Positions 1-5,511 of a stretch of 9,599 nucleotides of DNA are shown here, piece by piece (position 1 is the first letter of the stretch; each line of letters starts with the position of its first letter). Position numbers and translations under genes: made by a program. This stretch comes from an uncultured Gammaproteobacteria bacterium (GTDB lineage Bacteria > Pseudomonadota > Gammaproteobacteria > PS1 > Thioglobaceae): positions 1 to 9,599 of the forward strand of contig CAJWNF010000017.1 of the NCBI GenBank assembly GCA_913044155.1. Reading direction: 5' to 3'. The notes beneath the pieces were generated by a model. It had not been told where the DNA came from and did not search any database. It worked only from the letters and a program-made list of their open reading frames with translations.

Positions 1-715
1 TTTCGGCGCCAGAGGTGTATTTCGTAGGTATTTCTTCAATACTGATGCGATCATTATTGCAATACTTCTTCAGCAGAGCAATAACTTCAGGCTTGTCATC
101 CTCGATAGCAATAATGGCACGTTCTGCACTACTAACATGGAACAAAACTTCAATACCGCGAATAATCTTAGTGGGATAAGCTAACATTAGAGACGCATCA
201 CAAGTAATACCAGGTTCACATTCGGTCGCATTCACAATCAATGTGTGGCAACCCTCCGCTAGTTGTACCTTGGTATGAGTAGGGAAGCCCGCACCTCCCA
301 TCCCGACAATTCCTGAGACACGGATTTTATTGTAAATAGTTTCAGACGTACAAAGTTCGTAATGCTCAGTACAACCAATACTGGTATCTACCCAATCATC
401 CTTCCCATCAGATTCAATGGTAATACATAGAGCTTTGAGGCCAGACTGGTGAGCCATTGCTTGTTTATCTATGTCAACCACTTTACCAGAAATAGAGGCG
501 TGAACTGGAGCACAACGTTCATCATCAATTGTGGCGATCACTTGCCCTGTTAGGACATGTTCGCCAACACCCACAATTGGCTTTGCTTGCTCACCAATAC
601 GTTGTTGCATAGGCAAAATGACTTTATCGGGCAAAGGTATTCTAATCAAATCAATTTCTTCGGTTGGATATGGATTTTCCAACTTCAAGCCACCTTTGAA
701 TACCAACTTAGACAT
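1..715 (-). CDS. rsxC: RsxC/RnfC, electron transport complex subunit C (N-terminal part, cut by window edge)
   Basis: My translation gives 238 codons from ATG at 715, open to the left edge. RnfC is the NADH- and FMN-binding peripheral subunit of the membrane Rnf/Rsx complex, which moves electrons between NADH and ferredoxin-type carriers coupled to ion flow. The visible part has an N-terminal barrel-like region with the sequence [11 protein letters not shown], then the glycine-rich [12 protein letters not shown] and [12 protein letters not shown] segments, then PTKYTSGAE at the edge. These match the order and spacing in E. coli RsxC. The C-terminal ferredoxin-like cysteine motifs would lie outside the window. 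The start overlaps the end of rsxB by 8 bp (ATGTCTAA), and CGGAG at 723-727 gives a well-spaced ribosome site 7 nt upstream. Two motif residues differ from those I expect (Gly after ECEP; TSGA in place of PSGG). The family call is firm; how long the full protein is cannot be seen. Confidence 0.95.
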   Translation of the reverse strand, partial: MSKLVFKGGLKLENPYPTEEIDLIRIPLPDKVILPMQQRIGEQAKPIVGVGEHVLTGQVIATIDDERCAPVHASISGKVVDIDKQAMAHQSGLKALCITIESDGKDDWVDTSIGCTEHYELCTSETIYNKIRVSGIVGMGGAGFPTHTKVQLAEGCHTLIVNATECEPGITCDASLMLAYPTKIIRGIEVLFHVSSAERAIIAIEDDKPEVIALLKKYCNNDRISIEEIPTKYTSGAE

Positions 716-1250
716 GAGCTAACTCCGCTATGTCAGGAATATAATTTCTAACAGTGGTCTTAATCTCAACCATTTCAATACAGTCGACAGGACACACTGG
801 TATGCATAAATCGCAACCCGTACATTCCTGAGCAATAACGGTTGTCATTACTTTCGAAGAGCCTACAAAAGCATCAACTGGACATGCCTGAATGCACAAC
901 GTGCAGCCAATACAAACATCTTCGTCAACTACAGCAACTCGTTTTGGTTCGGGCTCGCCGTACTCTTCATTAAGCGGCATTGTTTCTATATTTAACAGTT
1001 CTGCCAATGCATCCACCCCCTCTTGCCCGCCTGGTGGACATTGATTGATTTCAGCTTCTCCTTTAGCTATTGCTTCTGCATAAGGTCTGCAACCTGGGAA
1101 GTCACATTGGCCGCATTGGGTTTGTGGCAAAATAGCATCAATCTGATCCACCAACGGGTTGCCTTCAACCCTATATCTAATTGCAGCGTAACCTAAACCT
1201 AGGCCAAATAATAGGGCTAGCAATGAAAGAGTAGAGGTTGCCTCAAACAT
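708..1250 (-). CDS. rsxB: RsxB/RnfB, iron-sulfur subunit of the Rnf/Rsx complex
   Basis: RsxB is the membrane-anchored polyferredoxin that relays electrons inside the Rnf/Rsx complex. Counting from ATG at 1250 (180 aa), there is one N-terminal membrane helix (about residues 8-26). Next comes a 4Fe-4S domain with C46, C49, C54 and C71 in the [17 protein letters not shown] context. Two ferredoxin-type CxxCxxCxxxCP motifs follow, at C113/C116/C119/C123 and C143/C146/C149/C153. Length is near the usual 180-190 aa. An in-frame TTG at 1265 would add MLDWQ. I prefer the ATG because it has GGA at 1258-1260 with 7 nt spacing and gives an 8-bp overlap with rsxA, the same as at the next junction; the TTG has only a GGG 2 nt away. 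It sits between rsxA and rsxC in one operon and is surely translated with them. Confidence 0.97.
   Translation of the reverse strand: MFEATSTLSLLALLFGLGLGYAAIRYRVEGNPLVDQIDAILPQTQCGQCDFPGCRPYAEAIAKGEAEINQCPPGGQEGVDALAELLNIETMPLNEEYGEPEPKRVAVVDEDVCIGCTLCIQACPVDAFVGSSKVMTTVIAQECTGCDLCIPVCPVDCIEMVEIKTTVRNYIPDIAELAHV
723..727 (-). promoter_or_regulatory. Ribosome binding site of rsxC within rsxB
   Basis: CGGAG on the minus strand, 7 nt upstream of the ATG at 715, lies inside the last codons of rsxB. It supports the rsxC start and coupled translation across the 8-bp overlap. Confidence 0.7.
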
Positions 1251-1824
1251 TTGCCAATCCAACAAATCCCATAAATGCCATTGACATCAATCCAGCGGTA
1301 ATAAGTGCAATTGGGATACCTTGAAAGATTTCTGGAACATCGGCAGATTCAACTCTTTCTCTAATCCCAGCAAAAAGTATTAAAACAAATGAAAAACCAA
1401 CTGCAGCACCAAAACCGTATACAGCAGACTGAAGAAAACTGTTGCTTGCACCAATATTTAACAGGGCCACGCCAAGAACGGCGCAGTTCGTAGTGATGAG
1501 TGGTAAAAATACCCCTAAAGATTGATGCAGAACGGGTGATGTCTTATTAACTACGAGCTCTGTAAATCCAACGACTGCAGCGATAGTTACAATGAACGCT
1601 ATGGTTCTCAAGTATTCTAGTTCCAAGGGCACCAACAAATAGGTGTTTATAAGATAGCTGGTGATGCTCGCCAAGGTTAGGACAAAGGTTGTAGCGAAAC
1701 CCATCCCTATGGCGGTATCCATTTTTTTCGAGACCCCCATAAAAGGACAAAGGCCTAAAAACTTTACAAGTACAAAATTGTTAACCAAAATTGTACTAAT
1801 TAGGATTAAGAAGTACTCGTTCAT
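1243..1824 (-). CDS. rsxA: RsxA/RnfA, integral membrane subunit of the Rnf/Rsx complex
   Basis: RsxA is one of the membrane core subunits of the Rnf/Rsx complex. With RsxE it is known to hold an intramembrane 2Fe-2S cluster. The 193-residue protein has the family's usual length and about six hydrophobic helices. The sequence [20 protein letters not shown] (C26) and the [14 protein letters not shown] segment (C114) carry the conserved cysteines that bind this cluster; [15 protein letters not shown] closes the protein. It resembles E. coli RsxA almost end to end. ATG 1824 is the only sensible start, although I see no clear Shine-Dalgarno; a small AATTG-CCC-CAATT inverted repeat abuts the start. 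It is first in the rsxABC operon, with a possible promoter about 100 bp upstream. In E. coli this complex keeps SoxR reduced; elsewhere it reduces ferredoxin. The window does not decide which applies here. Confidence 0.98.
   Translation of the reverse strand: MNEYFLILISTILVNNFVLVKFLGLCPFMGVSKKMDTAIGMGFATTFVLTLASITSYLINTYLLVPLELEYLRTIAFIVTIAAVVGFTELVVNKTSPVLHQSLGVFLPLITTNCAVLGVALLNIGASNSFLQSAVYGFGAAVGFSFVLILFAGIRERVESADVPEIFQGIPIALITAGLMSMAFMGFVGLANV
1258..1260 (-). promoter_or_regulatory. Ribosome binding site that favours the ATG start of rsxB
   Basis: The minus strand reads TTGGAT then GGCAA before ATG 1250, placing GGA 7 nt from the start codon, inside the end of rsxA. The competing TTG at 1265 has only GGG at 1268-1270, 2 nt away, which is too close. 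This argues for the shorter 180-residue RsxB. Confidence 0.5.
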
Positions 1825-1837
1825 AATTGGGGCAATT
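1825..1837 (-). repeat. Small inverted repeat touching the rsxA start codon
   Basis: The minus strand reads AATTG, CCC, CAATT immediately before ATG 1824: perfect 5-bp arms with a 3-nt loop. It occupies the place where a ribosome binding site would be expected, and none is visible. The stem is short and mostly A/T, so any hairpin would be weak; it could be chance. Confidence 0.3.
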
Positions 1838-1920
1838 TTAAACTAATTACACTGTCCAATTCTTTGTTATATATTGATTCCTACCAAAAGAAATATTGTT
1901 ACAGACCGTCTCTTGCAAGT

Positions 1921-1950
1921 AATATAAATGTACCATTGTGAACACTTCAA
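1921..1950 (-). promoter_or_regulatory. rsxA: Possible sigma70-type promoter for rsxABC
   Basis: In the 177-bp gap before rsxA the minus strand has TTGAAG (1945-1950) and TATATT (1921-1926) separated by 18 bp. These match the consensus -35 at 4 of 6 and the -10 at 5 of 6 positions. It would give a leader of roughly 90 nt. The gap holds no small gene that I can support. No clear intrinsic terminator for the upstream DUF934 gene is visible either, so read-through is possible. Confidence 0.4.
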
Positions 1951-2001
1951 TTTAACTTATAGAGGCAACTATCGTCATACTACCTGCAATCAGATAAGAA
2001 A

Positions 2002-2442
2002 TTAAAACTTTTCTTTCATTCCTGAATTATTTGCTGCTGCCTGATAACAAATACTGAAGCCATTAGAGTAATCGATTTCATCAAAGTTTTCATAATCATC
2101 CAGCAGTTTATAGCTAGTAACACCTGCTCTTAGCATAAACTGTAGTTGATCTATATGCGCATTCACACCAATGATTTCCCCCGAATACTTCCATCTTTTA
2201 CTTAACAGGTATGCATGAGAATAGCCTCTCCCATCATCAAAATTATTAAAGTCAAGTGCAATTATTACTATTTTATCCAGACTATCTTTAAGTAATCCCA
2301 CATCATCTGTAGGCTTAACTATGATTCCAACTCCTTTGTTAGATAAGGAATCAATGCTTTCAAGCCATTTCTCAACCGTCACAAGCTGTACGCTTTCATT
2401 TTTGCTATTCACAACACTAGTCATTTCAATGTCTTCAGTCAT
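2002..2442 (-). CDS. DUF934 family protein, sulfite reductase partner
   Basis: A 146-residue soluble protein of the DUF934 family, usually found directly after single-chain sulfite reductase genes in proteobacteria and annotated as probably involved in sulfite reduction. Its biochemical role is not established. The diagnostic part is IIALDFNNFDDGRGYSHAYL (about residues 59-78), followed by GEIIGVNAHIDQLQFMLRAG (88-107), a conserved DQL and RxG core, and the closing FSICYQ. There are no cysteine clusters, so it is not an iron-sulfur protein itself. The start overlaps the reductase stop by 8 bp (ATGACTGA), and a strong AAGGAG lies 7 nt upstream, so the pair is clearly co-translated. The N-terminus (first about 18 residues) looks unstructured and polar. 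The family call is strong; the function as assembly factor or electron-transfer partner of the reductase is inference. Confidence 0.9.
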   Translation of the reverse strand: MTEDIEMTSVVNSKNESVQLVTVEKWLESIDSLSNKGVGIIVKPTDDVGLLKDSLDKIVIIALDFNNFDDGRGYSHAYLLSKRWKYSGEIIGVNAHIDQLQFMLRAGVTSYKLLDDYENFDEIDYSNGFSICYQAAANNSGMKEKF

Positions 2443-4072
2443 ACACTCTCTCCTTAAATGGCGCTAGCCCTATTCTTTTAAAGACCTCTTTGAATTGTTC
2501 CTCTTCATCACGATTTTCTAGATAAACATTGACAATGTTTTCGATTGCATCAACGATTTCATCGCTGCAAATAGAGCGACCTAATTTTTTCCCAATTACA
2601 GTTTCATTTAATGTTTCACCGGCAACAGTAATCTGATAAAACTCGACATTATTTTTCTTCATTCCTAGCAAGCCAATATCAGCTATATGGTGGTGTGCAC
2701 ATGAATTTTCACAGCCAGAAATGTTGATATTTAAATCACCGATATCAAGCATCTTGTCCATGTCGTCAAAACGCTGTTGAACTCTCGTTGCAATAGGAAT
2801 TGAGGCAGCTTTCGCTAAGTCACAGTAGTCATTCCCAGGACAAGCTACAATCTGGGCCAATGTACCCTGGTGAGGACTTGCTAAACCATGCTCTTCAAGA
2901 GATTGCCATAAATCAAATACCTGATCTTTTCGCACATGTGGAAAAACAATAGATTGCCTTTTTGTAGTTCTCAAATAGCTATTACTGTACTGTTCGGCTA
3001 GATCCGCTAAGATTCTCATCTGCTTTGATGTCACGTCACCTGGCGATGAACCTTGCTTGGTTAATGAAACATTGACGATACTGTAGCCTGAGAGTTTATG
3101 CGCACGCACATTGTTCTTTTTCCAGATACTGTAATTGAAATCAACCGGTTCTTCAAATCGGTCAATCTCCAATGGCTTAACCGGCAAAGCAAAATCTTTT
3201 TCAAGTTGAGCTAGATGGTTAATATTTAATTTCAGTTCAGGGTCATTTTTGGTATGCTTCCAATCCTCATCAACCAACCGTGAAAATTCAGCAGCCCCTA
3301 ATTCTTTTACTAAAAACTTAATACGCAGACGTTTTATGTTGTCACGACGACCCTTTAAGTTGTACACACGCATTACCGATTCGAGATAACTTAGAATGTC
3401 TTCAACTGGAACAAATGAAGCTGTTTCAGCGCCAATCACTGCAACAGCACCAAGTCCGCCACCAACATAAACGCTAAATCCTAATTCTCCTTTATCGTTA
3501 CGCAATAATCGCAACCCAAGGTCATGGATTCTTAGAGCTGTTTCATCTAGTTTTGCTCCATTGACTGCAATCTTAAATTTGCCTGGGAGCCAAGAAAACT
3601 CAGGATGTAAATTAAACCATCGACGAATCAACTCACAGTATGGTCGAGCGTCAGCAATCTCACCCTCTGTGAGTCCTGATAATGGATCAGCAGTAATATT
3701 ACGGGTAGTCTTACCACTTGTTTGAATGGCATGAAGATCTACACTTGATAATTCACGCAAGAGGTTCGCTATTTCTGCAATCTCAATCCAGTTGAACTGT
3801 ATATTCTGACGGGTAGTGAAGTGGCCAAAACCACGGTCATACTTGTCAGCCACGTCAGCGAGAGCTATTAATTGTTTTGAGTTCATTACGCCGTAAGGAA
3901 TGGCTACACGCAACATATGTGCATGCAACTCCATATAAACACCATTTCTTAACCTTAGACTTTTGAATTTAGCGTCATCTAAATCACCGACTAAGTATCT
4001 TTTTAACTGTTTTTCAAACTGATCAACTCTTTCAACAAGAAACTGAGTGTCATCTGTATTGTATTTGTACAT
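2435..4072 (-). CDS. cysI: Siroheme/4Fe-4S nitrite/sulfite reductase, CysI type (hemoprotein)
   Basis: A 545-residue cytosolic reductase predicted to take sulfite to sulfide in six electrons for cysteine synthesis. The two-fold repeat of the family is visible: N-terminal ferrodoxin-like half, siroheme-domain half, and a second copy from about 315. The cluster/siroheme motif is C411-x5-C417 (ACPGNDYC) and C454-x3-C458 (SGCENSC). TTRQNIQFNW (86-95), KTTRNIT (121-127) and KFKIAVNG (165-172) supply the likely substrate-binding Arg and Lys residues (R88, R124, K165, K167, by family comparison). The opening MYKYNTDD...RVDQF matches Pseudomonas single-chain CysI proteins, which supports ATG 4072 despite no visible Shine-Dalgarno. 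No flavoprotein CysJ is adjacent, and the DUF934 gene overlaps its end. Nitrite as the substrate cannot be excluded from sequence. The divergent Lrp-type regulator probably controls it. Confidence 0.93.
   Translation of the reverse strand: MYKYNTDDTQFLVERVDQFEKQLKRYLVGDLDDAKFKSLRLRNGVYMELHAHMLRVAIPYGVMNSKQLIALADVADKYDRGFGHFTTRQNIQFNWIEIAEIANLLRELSSVDLHAIQTSGKTTRNITADPLSGLTEGEIADARPYCELIRRWFNLHPEFSWLPGKFKIAVNGAKLDETALRIHDLGLRLLRNDKGELGFSVYVGGGLGAVAVIGAETASFVPVEDILSYLESVMRVYNLKGRRDNIKRLRIKFLVKELGAAEFSRLVDEDWKHTKNDPELKLNINHLAQLEKDFALPVKPLEIDRFEEPVDFNYSIWKKNNVRAHKLSGYSIVNVSLTKQGSSPGDVTSKQMRILADLAEQYSNSYLRTTKRQSIVFPHVRKDQVFDLWQSLEEHGLASPHQGTLAQIVACPGNDYCDLAKAASIPIATRVQQRFDDMDKMLDIGDLNINISGCENSCAHHHIADIGLLGMKKNNVEFYQITVAGETLNETVIGKKLGRSICSDEIVDAIENIVNVYLENRDEEEQFKEVFKRIGLAPFKERVYD
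2450..2455 (-). promoter_or_regulatory. Strong ribosome binding site of the DUF934 gene
   Basis: AAGGAG on the minus strand, 7 nt from ATG 2442, lies inside the last codons of the reductase gene. It is the best Shine-Dalgarno in this cassette; the reductase gene itself shows none. Confidence 0.75.
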
Positions 4073-4101
4073 ACTTTTATATCAATTTATAAGTAAGGTA
4101 A

Positions 4102-4107
4102 ATTATA
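4102..4107 (-). promoter_or_regulatory. cysI: -10 element of the sulfite reductase promoter
   Basis: A perfect TATAAT on the minus strand. Transcription would start near 4095, leaving a leader of about 23 nt. There is no recognisable -35 hexamer at the right distance (around 4125-4130). The interior of the inverted repeat at 4114-4142 lies there instead, which suggests a promoter that depends on an activator. Confidence 0.5.
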
Positions 4108-4113
4108 GTAACA

Positions 4114-4142
4114 TTTTCTATTATTTTGTTTTTCATAGAAAA
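4114..4142. promoter_or_regulatory. Perfect inverted repeat, candidate operator between the divergent genes
   Basis: TTTTCTAT (4114-4121) and ATAGAAAA (4135-4142) are exact reverse complements separated by 13 bp, so half-site centres are 21 bp apart, two helical turns. The repeat lies midway between two perfect TATAAT boxes pointing outward, over the -35 position of the leftward promoter and with its right arm over that of the rightward promoter. The geometry suits a dimeric regulator, most simply the Lrp/AsnC protein encoded alongside. The region is very AT-rich, so chance repeats are easier here. Confidence 0.5.
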
Positions 4143-4158
4143 AAAGAATCTTATATGC

Positions 4159-4167
4159 TGTTATAAT
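4159..4167 (+). promoter_or_regulatory. Extended -10 promoter of the Lrp-family regulator gene
   Basis: TGT followed by TATAAT (4162-4167) forms an extended -10 element, which can work with a weak -35; the expected -35 position (4139-4144) is only A residues. Start of transcription would be near 4174, about 45 nt before the ATG. An operator arm covers the -35 position, so autoregulation is plausible. Confidence 0.5.
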
Positions 4168-4219
4168 CTAGTTTAGTAGAAAAAAAATTTATTATTTTCA
4201 ATTATTGTAAGAAACATTT

Positions 4220-4684
4220 ATGGATGCAATCGATATCAGGCTACTTAAATTACTGCAAAATAATGCAGAAATGACAATCCAGAGTTTGTCAAAAGAAGTC
4301 CACCTCTCTACAACGCCATGCTGGAAACGCATTAATCAGCTCAAAAAACTTGGTTATATTAGCAAGACAGTTTCTCTAATTGACCGCAAAAGAATCGGAT
4401 TAAAGGTTACCACTATGGTATTTGTCACTGTCAATACTCATGACCCAGAGAAGTTAAGGCTCTTCGCAAGAACAATCCAGGAGCTACCAGAAGTAATAGA
4501 ATGCTTTCGTATGAGCGGTGAAATTGACTATATATTGAAGGTTGTTGTTAACGATATCGATAGTTATGATAGTTTTTATAAGCGCTTAATCGAAAAGGTT
4601 CATTTTCTTAAAGTGACATCACACTTTGCAATAGAGGAAATCAAAAGTACAACCGAAATACCTCTCGATCATCTGGAAAAATAA
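4220..4684 (+). CDS. Lrp/AsnC-family transcription regulator, DecR/CyuR-like
   Basis: A 154-residue DNA-binding regulator with the two Lrp/AsnC domains. Residues 2-50 form a winged helix-turn-helix with the recognition segment LSTTPCWKRINQLKKLGYI (29-47), and residues about 65-145 form the RAM ligand-binding/oligomerisation domain. From memory the closest match is E. coli DecR/CyuR (YbaO): it shares TTPCWKR, the MSGEIDYIL-type segment, FYKRL and a FAIEEIKSTTEIPL-like end. DecR responds to cysteine and controls cysteine detoxification genes. Here the gene diverges from a sulfite reductase and converges on a TSUP transporter, which fits a sulfur-amino-acid signal. BkdR-like and other Lrp members share part of the TTPCW motif, so the ligand remains an inference. 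The ribosome site is weak (AAGAA near 4209). Its stop is 14 bp from the stop of the convergent exporter gene. Confidence 0.92.
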   Translation: MDAIDIRLLKLLQNNAEMTIQSLSKEVHLSTTPCWKRINQLKKLGYISKTVSLIDRKRIGLKVTTMVFVTVNTHDPEKLRLFARTIQELPEVIECFRMSGEIDYILKVVVNDIDSYDSFYKRLIEKVHFLKVTSHFAIEEIKSTTEIPLDHLEK

Positions 4685-4698
4685 GTCCTGTAATCAAG

Positions 4699-5436
4699 CT
4701 AGTTAATAAGCAACCTAGAAAAACCAATTAGACAAACCAAAATCAGAACACCGCCTATCCAGCGTTTAAATCTTTGGTCATTTTCCATAATTTTGTCATG
4801 TACTTTCAGTCCAATAAAGTGTCCTACAGCAGCTGCAGGAATCAACATCAATGCAGATTGCCAGTCAACATAAACACCGACCGTTATAAAGGCCGTCATC
4901 TTGATTGTTACTAAAAAAAACCACAGCACAAACAAAGTGTTGCGTAATTTTTCTTTGGCAATATGTCGCATATAGACGGCAACAATTAGAGGCGCTCCGG
5001 TAAGAGAGGTGCCTGAAATATACCCACCCAGAGTCAACAACAAGTTATCGACCCATTTTTTTTGCGAACTAATTGGACTATCAAAAATCCAAGTTATTGC
5101 ATAAAAGCAAGTAATTAAATAAACAATTACAGTCATGACTTCCGCTGGCAAATTAATTAGACCGATAACTCCTAACAGTTTTGCTGGCAAAATCCAAGGA
5201 AGTGATCTTCTTAGGTAGCTCCAGTCAACCTTTTTTAATGCTTTTGAAAGAGAGATTCCTGAAAAAAACAATAAATGAATCCCAATAATTGGCAGCCAGT
5301 CGATAGGTGATCCGCCCACCAACATCATTAAAGGTAGACCTAAGGCAGCGCCACCAAAACCCAGGCCTGTTCTGACAAAACCTGACCAACAAAAAATTAA
5401 TGCCACAAAACTTAATTCTAGGGATGTAAAGTTCAT
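4699..5436 (-). CDS. TSUP (TauE/SafE) family membrane transporter
   Basis: A 245-residue inner-membrane protein with about seven to eight hydrophobic segments. The glycine-rich TSUP signatures appear twice: RTGLGFGGAALGLPLMML (22-39) and GGYISGTSLTGAPLIVAVYM (137-156). VGHFIGLKVHDKI (204-216) follows, and then a final helix. Family members export sulfite, sulfoacetate or related organosulfur anions, or take up others; the substrate cannot be read from the sequence. Location next to a sulfite reductase and a DecR/CyuR-like regulator suggests sulfite or another small sulfur compound. ATG 5436 is taken as the start because it opens the first membrane helix and follows a likely promoter; the Shine-Dalgarno is weak. 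It ends 14 bp from the convergent regulator gene, with no room for a terminator between them. It lies 75 bp after glmM on the same strand, so some read-through is possible. Confidence 0.9.
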   Translation of the reverse strand: MNFTSLELSFVALIFCWSGFVRTGLGFGGAALGLPLMMLVGGSPIDWLPIIGIHLLFFSGISLSKALKKVDWSYLRRSLPWILPAKLLGVIGLINLPAEVMTVIVYLITCFYAITWIFDSPISSQKKWVDNLLLTLGGYISGTSLTGAPLIVAVYMRHIAKEKLRNTLFVLWFFLVTIKMTAFITVGVYVDWQSALMLIPAAAVGHFIGLKVHDKIMENDQRFKRWIGGVLILVCLIGFSRLLIN

Positions 5437-5472
5437 GAATTATTACTGTTACGCCGTTAGGATAAAAACGAC

Positions 5473-5501
5473 ATTATATTGAAATCTGAGAAGTCTAATA
5501 A
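5473..5501 (-). promoter_or_regulatory. Likely promoter of the TSUP transporter gene
   Basis: In the 75-bp gap after glmM the minus strand has TTATTA (5496-5501), 17 bp, then a perfect TATAAT (5473-5478). Start of transcription would be near 5466, with a leader of about 30 nt. It suggests the exporter gene is expressed separately from the ftsH-folP-glmM operon, though no terminator is visible after glmM. Confidence 0.5.
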
Positions 5502-5511
5502 ATAAAAGCGA

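Noticed and set aside
531..751. Two open frames on the plus strand opposite the rsxB/rsxC junction
   Set aside because: They run antisense to the clearly conserved RsxC coding sequence, have no family resemblance and no ribosome site.
1251..1265. TTG at 1265 as the rsxB start
   Set aside because: Its only purine-rich site is 2 nt away, whereas ATG 1250 has a properly spaced GGA and the same 8-bp overlap as the next junction.
1547..1846. Alternative frames within rsxA on both strands
   Set aside because: RsxA is conserved over its whole length in the main frame; the others show no recognisable protein.
1866..1894. TATAAC with an upstream TTTCTT as an rsxA promoter
   Set aside because: The -35 match is poor compared with the TTGAAG/TATATT pair further upstream.
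1945..1988. Imperfect stem AGGTAGT/AGTTGCCT after the DUF934 gene as a terminator
   Set aside because: Three of seven pairs are G-U and no T-run follows, so it does not look like an intrinsic terminator.
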